64,000 nucleotides of DNA, taken from an uncultured Bacteroidales bacterium (lineage in GTDB: Bacteria; Bacteroidota; Bacteroidia; Bacteroidales; F082). Within the stretch, counting starts at the first letter, position 1, and every line of letters starts with the position of its first letter. The notes under the pieces were generated by a model. That model did not search any database, was not told where the DNA came from, and was given only the letters and a program-made list of their open reading frames with translations. The stretch spans positions 1-64,000 of the forward strand of contig CAJOEZ010000008.1 of the NCBI GenBank assembly GCA_905233685.1. The letters run 5' to 3'. Made by a program: the position numbers and the translations under genes. Shown here piece by piece: positions 51,012 through 60,111 of this stretch.

Positions 51012-51045
51012 AAAAAAAGGGCGACACCCCAAAAGGATGTCGCCC
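51012..51045 (-). terminator. Intrinsic terminator of the giant T9SS gene
   Basis: On the minus strand a GGGCGACAT.../...GTGTCGCCC stem is followed by seven T. It lies 32 nt after the stop codon. Confidence 0.9.
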
Positions 51046-51076
51046 AATTTTTAGCGGAAATCAATTCCGCAGTGGT

Positions 51077-54000
51077 TTATTTCACCACGGTCACACGTTG
51101 CGTGCTGACACCGTTCTCGGTGACGATGCGAACCACATAGACACCAGTGTTGAACTGAGCCATGTTGAGTTCGAGTTCGTCAGCGTTGACGTCGGCGTCA
51201 TACACCATGATCTTCACGTTGCCGTTAGTCGGGTTCGGGTAGATGGCCACGTTGGCAGTGTTCTCGCCAATGGCGTCGACATAAACCTCCACATAGTCCA
51301 CAGTCGGGTTGTCGAAGGCGGGAGCGGGTTCAGACTCGCAACCGTTTTCGTACACGGCAGTGACTTGGTAATAGTAGGTGCCGATTGACACTTCATCATC
51401 ATACCATTCGTAGTATGTCTGGCCAGCAACGGCGGGCACAACGGCGATCAGGTCATAAGGACCAGTCACGTCAGAGGCGCGGTACACGTTGTAGGTAATA
51501 ATCTCGCTACGAGTGTTGTTGTTCATGAAGCTCAGGTCAGCGGTCTTATGGGCATTCAAACCAGCGACGTGCAGCTCAGCATTGACGTTCTCCGTCACAG
51601 CGGGCTTCACGTTCTCGATTGCAATGTTTTCAACCATACCACCACGTTGGTTGGTCACGAAGCCACGGATCATCCAAGTGTAGTCCAGACCATAAGCGGC
51701 TACATCTTCCCATGACACACCGTCAGTGCTGATCCAACGTCCGTTGGCATCACCAGTATCGGTGCAACCAGTGGCAGGATAGGTGCCGTATTCGCTATAC
51801 ACAATCCACACGTTCTGCGTGCCGTCGATGGCCACAGGCGTGTTCAGCGTCACCTCATGGAAGCCTTCAGTGCCCATCGGGTTGAAGGTCTGAGTGCTCA
51901 CTGAAGTCTGAGGAGCAGTGGTGCCGCCCAAGTAGATGGTGACGGTAATGGCTTGAATGTTCAAGGAAGGATCTTCATACATGGCGACCTTGGTCAGGTT
52001 CGTTCCAACATAAGGAGTCAACACATTGGCCGGGAACATGCAGGCCCAGTAGACCGTCGAGCCACCCGTTCCGATAGCATCATCATAGACGCCATCGTCG
52101 TAGTACAGCCATTCCTCAACAGGAACAATCGGAGGAACTTGCTCGCCCCACCAAATCAGAGCGCCAAAGTCATCATAGTCGTTCCAAACATAGTCGCCGT
52201 GGATGGCTTCGCCAGGCTCGCAGGTGATATCGCCACCAGTGCTTTCGCAGACCGGGCAACCCATTGACCAGCCGTAGTTGTGGTCGGGCAGGGTCATTTC
52301 ACCAGGATAGATCGGGCGGACGCAATACTCATGGTCGCCATATTCGCCAACGTGAGTGTATTCACGCACGGTCGGGCCGACGATGTCTAAGTACTCGCCA
52401 TCGAGGGTGATCAAGAAGCCGATGATGTCAACAGGAGGCAGGATGCCGCAGTCGGTGTCGCCGCTGCCGGCCACCTTGCTGAAGTTGATGTTGCAAGTCT
52501 GGTTCGAGTAGTTGGTGATCACGAGGATGTAGTACTCGCCAGTCTGAGCGTTAGCAGGAATCATGCAGTGCTCAGTCGGGTTGGCAGAGTAGCTGCAGCT
52601 CACCACCTTGTCGGAGGTCAGGCCGTTCGGGCAAGGAGCGGTCGGGTCGTCGAAGGGACCCCAGCAGCAGAAGTCGATGTCAACGGCAGGCGTGCTGTAC
52701 ATATAGATGTCGATGTCGCCCGGGTTGCCTATACGCATGTAGTACCAAGCCGGGTTAGGCGTGGTGTAGAGGCAGTCGTAGTAAGGACCAGTTTCACCGC
52801 TACCAGCATTGACGCCAGCCGGGAACTCGTACATACCGTTGTCGGTGCAGAACGGATCGGCAAGAGCGCAGAGGTTGTTCTCACGCGACTTGGCGTAGAT
52901 GTCCATCATCAGGGAGTTGGCGAACTCCTTCGGCAGGGCGGGCTTGAAGGCTTGAGCTCTTTCAGCAGCGCTCACCTTATCCATCATGGCAAACTCGTTG
53001 GTGGTCTTCCAGATGAAGTCGGAGAAGTTTTCTTCAAGATCCATGTTTTCGTAAGCCGTGCTGGCCGTGACGATGAACTTGCCGCTTTCTTCGCTGGCGA
53101 TGACGTCGAACTGACCGTCATTCAACAGGTTGTAGAGGAAGTAGACACGCTCGTCGAAATTGGCGATATTGGTGATGTCGAATTCGGCGCTTTCACCAAT
53201 CATCGTGAAGTCGAAGGCTGAAGCCACGCGCGTAATCGGGGTGTCGTCGCCACCCTTGGCACCAGCAGTCAGCTCAATATCGTCCAAGCACATGATGTAC
53301 TGGTCGGTGCAGTTGAAGTGACGGAAGGCAATGTACTTCTGACCGGCATAGCCGCTCAGGTCAACACTGTAGTTGTACCAAGTGCCGAGTCTGAGACCTT
53401 CGCCGTTGCGTGAAGCAGCGCCGCCAATCAAACCGCTCTTCTTGGCGGTCAGCGTCCACTCCTGAACCGAAGTCCAGTTGGTCATGTCGTCGGAGACGAA
53501 CACACCGAAGTGGTCAGCAGGATAGCTGGCGTCAGTGGCAGCAGCCCAGAAGCTCAGTTGCGAACCGTTGGCAATGTTCACCAGAGGTGAAACGAAGTAT
53601 TCGTTCGGAGTCAGGGCACCCACACCGTTGATGTAGGAACCGCTGCAGATGGCGTTGATGCCACCGTGGTACCAGTCAAGCGTCAAGCTTGCATAGTAAG
53701 TCCAAGTGGTCGGGATGGCGCTGGTCAAGCACCAAGTCCAGCCGTCGTTGTTGCCGTCGATGACAGTCCAGCCTTCAGGCATACCGCTTTCGAAGTCAAC
53801 GCTGAAGGTGCCGGCACCGCCAGGACCAGGAGTATCGCCACCGTAGGGGTTGAAGCCGTGTTCAAACACCCACTCAATGTGGTTACCTTCGATGATGGTA
53901 GAAGCTTCAACTTCATCAACAGGTCCCCAGTGGTCGCAAGGTTCATAGACCCATTCCACAGGTTCGCACCATTCGCTTTGGCCAGTGCTGTAAACAGCGG

Positions 54001-57000
54001 CAATCTTCACGAGGTAGTGGTCGCCTTCAACGAGCGGAGCCATGAAGGGTTCGTCGGTGGACAGCTGGCACATCGGGATGACCGTGTTGTGGTTATAGAT
54101 CGGCACACCGTCGATGGAGGTGCACATCACCTTGAAGAACTCGAAGTGACGAGTCTCTTCTTCGGCGCGGCCAGCGCTGAAGCTGATGTTGTCAACGAAC
54201 ATGGCATCGCCAGTCGGATTCACGCTACCGTCCTTGGTGTATTCCCAACGGAAGGTGTGCGAACCAGCGCTGACAGGATAGCTGTACTCGTTCCAACCAG
54301 AAACGTGAGCGCCGTAGGCAAACTGTTGGACACCGTCGATGGAGAAGATGCACTTATCCCAAGCAGTGGAAGTGCCTTCACCCATGCAGAGGGCTGCGAA
54401 GCTCACGGTACCGTCGGAGGCGTAGTTGTGCGTAGCCTCGATGGCGGAGGTGGTGCTGGCAGCACCGCTGTTGGTGCTCTTCATGCAGTAGGTGCCTTGG
54501 TAGGCGTTAGTGGACGTGACAGCCCAAGGATAGTTGCTGACAGTGTTGTCGAACACATATTGGCTCAGGTCGCCAGTCTCGAAGTCGATGAGCTCGTTGC
54601 CAGTCGGGTCGCCGGGGATGGTGGTAGTTCTATCCCACATGGCCCAGCCAGTACGCGATACATAGACGTTCTCAACACCGAAGAGGATTTCGGTCATCAC
54701 ATAACGGAGGTCAGTCGGATTCCAGATGCTCACGCTGTCGGTGATGGTGTAGTAACCATCATGTTCAACGGTCACTTGGTATTCGCCCTTACGGAACGTG
54801 TCGTAGGCATAGAAGCCAGACTCGTCAAGAGTGACACCAGGCATCGGGTAAGTCTGCTGTTCGTATTCATTGTAGTTGCGGAAGCTGACCGTGGTGCCTT
54901 CCGGACTGTCGGCGCTGTTGAGCAGCACAGTGACGGTCACATCGTTGAGGTACATGTCCTTATCCAAGCAGTTGGACCAGATGATGACACTCTCGCGAGG
55001 CAGCTGGATGGGCTCGCCGCCAGCAGCATAGTTGTCGTTGCCGCCACCACCGCCGCCAGTGCCACCAGCGAAGGTGACATTGTCAACGAAGAAGGCATCT
55101 TCAGTCGGGTTCACGCTGCTGTCCTTAGTGTAGCTCCACTTGAAGGTGTGGCTACCAGCAGAAACGTTAAACGAGTAAGTATTCCAGCTTTGGAGGGCAC
55201 CATTGCTGAATTGTTGTGCGCCGTCGATGTAGAATTCGCACTTATCCCAGATGGTCGAGGTACCTTCGCCCCAGCAGCCACCTTCGAAGCTGACCGTACC
55301 AGCTTCGCTGTAGTCAACCGTGCATTGGATAGCTGAAGATGAGCTGGCCACGCCACCGTTACCACTCTTCAGGCAGTGACCAGTGTGGCTCGGGGCATTG
55401 GTGACAACGGTCCAAGGATAGGTAGCATCGTTGGTCCAGCCAGCAGGAATTTGACCGTCTTCGAAGTCATAGGTTTCGTCGCGGTTGGCCATGTCACGAG
55501 TGGCAGGCTTCACGCTGATAGGTTCGCTCCAAGTAATCGGGCTTTCGGTCATTTCACCGCGGTTGCCAGTATAGACCGTACCGACACCCCACTTGTAAAC
55601 GCCAGGAGCGGCATCCGGCCAATCCACATCGATGTAGATGGTGTCAGGCACCCAAACAGAGGCCAGAAGCAGGGTGTTCTCCTCGGTGTAAGGACCATCG
55701 TTGTAGCAGCTGGTACGATACACTCTGTAGTAGTCGAGGCTACGTGTCTCAGCCACGCCCTTACCAGCTTCGCCGATGAGAACGTCATCGAGGCACATGA
55801 TGAACTGGTCGGTGCAGCCGAAGTGACGGATAGCCACCCAAATTTGCTGACCAGCATAGGCGCTCAGGTCGCAGGTGAAGTTGTACCAGTCACCGGCAGC
55901 CACGGCGCGGTTGCCACGGCCAAGGCCGCTAGGTTTGCCACCGCCCTTGGCGCTCAACGTCCATTCTTGGATGGTCGTGAAGGCCGAAGCGCTGGTGTTG
56001 CTTGTCGTCGAAACGGCCACGCCGAAATGCTCAGCAGCATAGCTGGCATCTTGTGCGCAAGCCCAGAAGGAAATCATGGAGTGGTTGGTAGCGGCATACA
56101 TCTGCGGGCTAACGAGGTAGTCGTCAGGAGTCAAAGCACCGCCAGCGTTGCAGTAGCTTTCACCCATGAGGTGGCCAGTGCCGCTGTGCGAGTCGATGGC
56201 AGCCGTGCTGTGGTTGCCAGCTTCACTACTGTGATACCAAACGTGACCGTCGCCGTCGGCGTCGATGTTGGTCCAGCCTTCCAAGCCATTTTCAAAGCCG
56301 TAGACATTGCCAGTGGGTTGCGGAGCGGGTTGACGGTAGAAGGTGATGTAGTCGACATAGAAGCAGTCGTCATTGCTGTTCACGCTGCCGTCCTTCGTAT
56401 ATCTCCACTGGAAGGTGTGCTCGCCAGAGGTGATGTTGAAGACTCTCTCAGTCCAGCTGCCAGCACCAGTGTACTGACCCATTTGCTGGCCGTCGATGTA
56501 GAAGTAACCGTAGTCCCAGTTGTTTTCGCAGGAAATCTTGCCGTAGAAGCTCATTTCACCATCGTTCGGGATGTCAACCGTGACGGTCATGTTGCTGACG
56601 ACATTGGCCACGCCAGCGCCGCCGCTCTTCATGCAGTATTCGCCTTCATAGGGGTTGTTGGTGGTGATGGTCCAAGGATAGGTGCCATCCAACTGCCAAT
56701 CAAACTTGCTGAAGTCGCCGGTCTCGAAGTCCTCAATGATTTCGCTACCGGGCAGGCCGCAGCCCCAGTAAACCTTCACATACGGGCTGTTCGGGTCAAG
56801 GCTGTCGGGATAGTACTCAGCAATGACTTGGCAAACAGGATAGAAGTTCTCGTCAAGCATGTAGTTGACGGGCTCAGTCTCAAAGTCATAGAACACATCG
56901 ACAGGGTTGATGAACGGGAGCATGGGCGAAGTGACGGTTTGATAACCGGACTTGCTGGCTTCTCCGTTGTATTCACCGGCATAGACGGTACCCGTGTAGT

Positions 57001-59761
57001 AACCGTAGTCGTTCGTGGTGAAGCTGTAGGTGTGAGGATCGCCAAACTCGTCGACGCCAGTGTAAGTCACAGTGGCACCAGGGACGGGTTGGTCATAGTC
57101 TTGTTCATAGACATAACCGCTGATTTCGCCATAGCCGCTCACTTTCACCACGACGGGATCGGACAGGGCCGATTCACCCTCATCGTACATGGCGCTCACC
57201 TGGAACATGTAACCATTCATGTTGTAGGCGAGAGGACCAATCTCATAGGAGAGGTGGGCTTCCGGATCGGGAGTGATGGAGGTGTTACCAATCAACTCGC
57301 CATCCATATAGATGCGATAGGTGCGGAAGGTACGGTCAACGATGGCGCTCCAATGCAACGTGGTGGTTTCATCATCAAAGATGGTTTCGTCATCCACATA
57401 GAGGCCAGAGGGCACGTTGAGGTGGGTGGTGAATCCCCAGGTTTCACCGGTAGTGATGCCGCCAGGGCAGCCAGCGCCAGTGTTCATCTCATCCACTCTC
57501 CAGAAGTAGTGGGTGTTGTTCCACAGGTTGTGGACAATGAAGCTCTGGGCAAGTTCGGTGGTGAAGCTGCCGTCTTCAGGATACATAATGGTCTGCGGGT
57601 GGTTGGGATCCGGGAAGTAGGTGGTACCAATGATGATACGCCATGCAGTGGTGCCTTCGCCAAGGTGCCACTTCAGTTCCACAGTACCAGGTTCCACAGC
57701 GACTTCGCCGTCAGCCGGAACAGGATTGTAGGCCGGTTCGGGGCAGGGCAGGTCGGCAGCGTTGATGGTCACCTCGAAGTCCATGTCGGTGGAAGAAGCC
57801 ACAAGGTAGTAGCGACCAGCTTGGACGGGCATATCCACGATTTCAGGAGCAGCTTCATAGCGAACCTCGGCAACATCGCGATTGCCACGGCCACCGCCAT
57901 TCATAATAATGATAGGACGGTTGGACGAGGTGGAAAGATCGTAGGTTCCGGTCATGGAATTGAACACGGTGTAGTCGTCATAGTCGTAAGCAACTGCGGT
58001 GAAGCCAGCGTTTTGGGCCTTCCAGCTCGGACCGCTGTGCCACTCGGTATCGTTACGGTTGGTGCAGATAAGCACGTTGCTGTGACCGTCCCAGGCGAAG
58101 CTGCCTTGGTTGAAGACGAACTCGTTCCAACCCGCGACAGGAGTGTTGTCGCCAGAATAGACAAGGGTCATGCCGCTTGTGTTGTGGGAGGTCGTAGTCA
58201 GCTCGGTGTCGCTCACATTGGCCATCCAAATCTTAAGGCCGTGAGCCTCGTAGCTGGCATTGCTGTTGGCATACCAGCTCAGGCTGGTCATGCTGGCGGA
58301 AGTCACACCAGCTTCCTCAAGTTCACTGGCGAGGAAGAGGCACTCACTAATGCTGTTGTAGTACAATTGGTAATAAGGGAAGTAACTGAGGCTCGAAGTG
58401 CTGCTCTCATCGCCAATCTGGGCTAAGAAAGGCGTTGCGCTGCCTCCACCGCCACCGCTACCACCACTCATAGGGCCGTTGTAAGCGTTGTCGGCCATGG
58501 GGCCGCCTTCACCGTTGAAGTCCTCGCGATAGAGAGCCACCTTACCATCTGCACCAGCAGTGACAGCAGCGCTCAGCAGGACATCATTTTCAAACTCGAG
58601 CTTGTAAACGGCATCGTAGCCTTCCGGAATCTCGGGGAAGGGCAGCGTGTAGTCGTTGTGAAGCACTGCGGTAGGATCAGAGGTTTGGAGCGTCACCAAA
58701 GGAACGTTCACAAAAGGCCAACCCGTGGTCACAGGATCCACATTCAGGGCAAGCTCATAAATGTCGGGGCAGTAGGGTGAGTAAACGTCAGCCGAGATGG
58801 GCCATACCATGGCCGTGCGGGTGCCGTTGTAAATGGCCACGAACTGACGCTCAAGAAGCGTACCCGTCACATCGGGAGTGGCATACAACTTGATACCCAG
58901 GGCCACGGAATCGTGGGCGGCAATCGTGAAGGGCTCGCCGTCCCAGGTCTCAACAACGAATAGACCGTCGCTGGGGGTGAAGTCGAGCACGCTGATTTCG
59001 TAAGGCGTGTCGTTGTCGTTCACCAGATAAACAGTCTTGGGCTCCATCCAAGCCGGACCTTGCCAGTTGGGGGAAACGATGGCATCGACATAACCCGGAA
59101 GAGCGCCAAGGTAGAGGTCGTTAACCTCGTTACCATTGTACGACAGGGTCAGAATGTCGGCAGTGCCGCCGCCACCACCACCGTAAGTAAAGGTGGTCTT
59201 GGGCAGGAAGTCGCGCTGATTGAAAGTAGCGTTGGCAGCGCTGGAGCCGTTGTAACCACTGGCAGAGGCGCCAGTAACACTTTCACCATACCAATAGGCA
59301 GAGCTGTAAGAACCCTCTACGGTTTGGTAGATACCCACGAGAAGGTTGCCGCCGTTGTAGTGGTAAGGCGTGGTGAAATTAATGGTTACTTGTCTCTCAC
59401 CACCTTCTGCATCAATGCTACCTTCGTACACGACAGTAGCTCCTGTCATGCCGATGTAGTCATTCAGCGTGGTGTTGGTCACTTCCTTCAGATAGACTTG
59501 GAAGGAAGCCGCACCCCACGAACTCGTGGAGTTCGAACTCTTGTAGAAGGACAGACTGTTGATGTCTCCACCATTCATGGAGCTCAACTCAGCGGCTGGA
59601 TAAACCAACTCGCTTCTTGTGAAGTCGTCCACCCACAAGCCGTAGAACGGAACATAACTGTTGGTGGTAGTACCATCATGGACAGTCAGTTCCTGCGCTC
59701 TCACAATGCTAGTAACGGCCAGTAAGAGCGTCATCATCAAAGAAAATACTTTCTTCTTCAT
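51077..59761 (-). CDS. Giant T9SS-secreted multidomain adhesin with cleaved-adhesin domains
   Basis: The product has 2894 residues, with a signal peptide ending SIVRAQ. Two N-terminal units (about 24-190 and 450-620) share a carbohydrate-binding-like pattern. A fibronectin-like region (about 680-800) and a carboxypeptidase-regulatory-like domain (about 890-970) follow. Two gingipain/HagA-type cleaved-adhesin domains lie at about 1155-1325 and 1988-2162, each with a GALTPxxYxVSP block and a CLDD end. Between them are three related jelly-roll units (about 1010, 1433 and 1725) of the DFETG...YPWxVxTxNxY...CMKS type. The end is a T9SS domain (AIYPNPTNGNVKIMV). It is likely a surface adhesin binding host or glycan targets. 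The 5' leader is about 250 nt. Confidence 0.93.
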   Translation of the reverse strand: MKKKVFSLMMTLLLAVTSIVRAQELTVHDGTTTNSYVPFYGLWVDDFTRSELVYPAAELSSMNGGDINSLSFYKSSNSTSSWGAASFQVYLKEVTNTTLNDYIGMTGATVVYEGSIDAEGGERQVTINFTTPYHYNGGNLLVGIYQTVEGSYSSAYWYGESVTGASASGYNGSSAANATFNQRDFLPKTTFTYGGGGGGTADILTLSYNGNEVNDLYLGALPGYVDAIVSPNWQGPAWMEPKTVYLVNDNDTPYEISVLDFTPSDGLFVVETWDGEPFTIAAHDSVALGIKLYATPDVTGTLLERQFVAIYNGTRTAMVWPISADVYSPYCPDIYELALNVDPVTTGWPFVNVPLVTLQTSDPTAVLHNDYTLPFPEIPEGYDAVYKLEFENDVLLSAAVTAGADGKVALYREDFNGEGGPMADNAYNGPMSGGSGGGGGSATPFLAQIGDESSTSSLSYFPYYQLYYNSISECLFLASELEEAGVTSASMTSLSWYANSNASYEAHGLKIWMANVSDTELTTTSHNTSGMTLVYSGDNTPVAGWNEFVFNQGSFAWDGHSNVLICTNRNDTEWHSGPSWKAQNAGFTAVAYDYDDYTVFNSMTGTYDLSTSSNRPIIIMNGGGRGNRDVAEVRYEAAPEIVDMPVQAGRYYLVASSTDMDFEVTINAADLPCPEPAYNPVPADGEVAVEPGTVELKWHLGEGTTAWRIIIGTTYFPDPNHPQTIMYPEDGSFTTELAQSFIVHNLWNNTHYFWRVDEMNTGAGCPGGITTGETWGFTTHLNVPSGLYVDDETIFDDETTTLHWSAIVDRTFRTYRIYMDGELIGNTSITPDPEAHLSYEIGPLAYNMNGYMFQVSAMYDEGESALSDPVVVKVSGYGEISGYVYEQDYDQPVPGATVTYTGVDEFGDPHTYSFTTNDYGYYTGTVYAGEYNGEASKSGYQTVTSPMLPFINPVDVFYDFETEPVNYMLDENFYPVCQVIAEYYPDSLDPNSPYVKVYWGCGLPGSEIIEDFETGDFSKFDWQLDGTYPWTITTNNPYEGEYCMKSGGAGVANVVSNMTVTVDIPNDGEMSFYGKISCENNWDYGYFYIDGQQMGQYTGAGSWTERVFNITSGEHTFQWRYTKDGSVNSNDDCFYVDYITFYRQPAPQPTGNVYGFENGLEGWTNIDADGDGHVWYHSSEAGNHSTAAIDSHSGTGHLMGESYCNAGGALTPDDYLVSPQMYAATNHSMISFWACAQDASYAAEHFGVAVSTTSNTSASAFTTIQEWTLSAKGGGKPSGLGRGNRAVAAGDWYNFTCDLSAYAGQQIWVAIRHFGCTDQFIMCLDDVLIGEAGKGVAETRSLDYYRVYRTSCYNDGPYTEENTLLLASVWVPDTIYIDVDWPDAAPGVYKWGVGTVYTGNRGEMTESPITWSEPISVKPATRDMANRDETYDFEDGQIPAGWTNDATYPWTVVTNAPSHTGHCLKSGNGGVASSSSAIQCTVDYSEAGTVSFEGGCWGEGTSTIWDKCEFYIDGAQQFSNGALQSWNTYSFNVSAGSHTFKWSYTKDSSVNPTEDAFFVDNVTFAGGTGGGGGGNDNYAAGGEPIQLPRESVIIWSNCLDKDMYLNDVTVTVLLNSADSPEGTTVSFRNYNEYEQQTYPMPGVTLDESGFYAYDTFRKGEYQVTVEHDGYYTITDSVSIWNPTDLRYVMTEILFGVENVYVSRTGWAMWDRTTTIPGDPTGNELIDFETGDLSQYVFDNTVSNYPWAVTSTNAYQGTYCMKSTNSGAASTTSAIEATHNYASDGTVSFAALCMGEGTSTAWDKCIFSIDGVQQFAYGAHVSGWNEYSYPVSAGSHTFRWEYTKDGSVNPTGDAMFVDNISFSAGRAEEETRHFEFFKVMCTSIDGVPIYNHNTVIPMCQLSTDEPFMAPLVEGDHYLVKIAAVYSTGQSEWCEPVEWVYEPCDHWGPVDEVEASTIIEGNHIEWVFEHGFNPYGGDTPGPGGAGTFSVDFESGMPEGWTVIDGNNDGWTWCLTSAIPTTWTYYASLTLDWYHGGINAICSGSYINGVGALTPNEYFVSPLVNIANGSQLSFWAAATDASYPADHFGVFVSDDMTNWTSVQEWTLTAKKSGLIGGAASRNGEGLRLGTWYNYSVDLSGYAGQKYIAFRHFNCTDQYIMCLDDIELTAGAKGGDDTPITRVASAFDFTMIGESAEFDITNIANFDERVYFLYNLLNDGQFDVIASEESGKFIVTASTAYENMDLEENFSDFIWKTTNEFAMMDKVSAAERAQAFKPALPKEFANSLMMDIYAKSRENNLCALADPFCTDNGMYEFPAGVNAGSGETGPYYDCLYTTPNPAWYYMRIGNPGDIDIYMYSTPAVDIDFCCWGPFDDPTAPCPNGLTSDKVVSCSYSANPTEHCMIPANAQTGEYYILVITNYSNQTCNINFSKVAGSGDTDCGILPPVDIIGFLITLDGEYLDIVGPTVREYTHVGEYGDHEYCVRPIYPGEMTLPDHNYGWSMGCPVCESTGGDITCEPGEAIHGDYVWNDYDDFGALIWWGEQVPPIVPVEEWLYYDDGVYDDAIGTGGSTVYWACMFPANVLTPYVGTNLTKVAMYEDPSLNIQAITVTIYLGGTTAPQTSVSTQTFNPMGTEGFHEVTLNTPVAIDGTQNVWIVYSEYGTYPATGCTDTGDANGRWISTDGVSWEDVAAYGLDYTWMIRGFVTNQRGGMVENIAIENVKPAVTENVNAELHVAGLNAHKTADLSFMNNNTRSEIITYNVYRASDVTGPYDLIAVVPAVAGQTYYEWYDDEVSIGTYYYQVTAVYENGCESEPAPAFDNPTVDYVEVYVDAIGENTANVAIYPNPTNGNVKIMVYDADVNADELELNMAQFNTGVYVVRIVTENGVSTQRVTVVK

Positions 59762-60010
59762 AATGAGTAAATTAAGTTAATAAATGAGTGAATTGATTTG
59801 ATTGATTTCGATAAAATGAGAATTGCACCGCCGCATGGCGCGACAGTGGCATTAAGACTGCGATTTGGTAGCTTTTAAATACCATTGACTAGTCAGTTTT
59901 TTAGATTGTCGACACCTTATAGACGCGCAACCTTCGTTTTACCCTTAGTCGAAAAGAAAATTTTTTAAAAATATCAGTCATCGACGCGAATCCTATTATT
60001 TAATAAGGTG

Positions 60011-60018
60011 CAAAAGTA
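60011..60018 (-). promoter_or_regulatory. Candidate -7 box of the giant adhesin gene (TACTTTTG, minus strand)
   Basis: It is the only TAnnTTTG match I find on this strand between the genes, 250 nt before the adhesin start codon. No TTTG -33 box is apparent. Confidence 0.5.
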
Positions 60019-60071
60019 GTAAAAAAATCGTTCGCATGAAAATATTTGAAAAACAATCCCAATAAAAAACC

Positions 60072-60079
60072 TATCTTTG
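60072..60079 (+). promoter_or_regulatory. Promoter of purL (TATCTTTG)
   Basis: TATCTTTG lies 32 nt before the purL ATG. A TTTG at 60045-60048 is at 23 nt spacing, a little long. Confidence 0.62.
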
Positions 60080-60111
60080 CGCCATCGTTTTATGCATAAA
60101 ACCTTGCGCTT

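Larger units (their letters stand above)
59762..60111. other. Divergent intergenic region between the giant adhesin and purL
   Basis: The 350-bp region holds the purL promoter and a minus-strand box (60018-60011) that would give the adhesin a leader of about 250 nt. The leader includes a 10-bp palindrome TGACTAGTCA (59886-59895) and an AT-rich stretch. I see no known riboswitch, and no coding frame. Confidence 0.6.

Noticed and set aside
55376-58426. A 1016-codon open frame on the plus strand inside the giant adhesin gene, and others at 53666-55336 and 52568-53221
   Set aside because: They are antisense to a protein with clear domains and sorting signal. The translations are valine/histidine-rich low-complexity text without motifs, as expected from the codon bias of the real gene.
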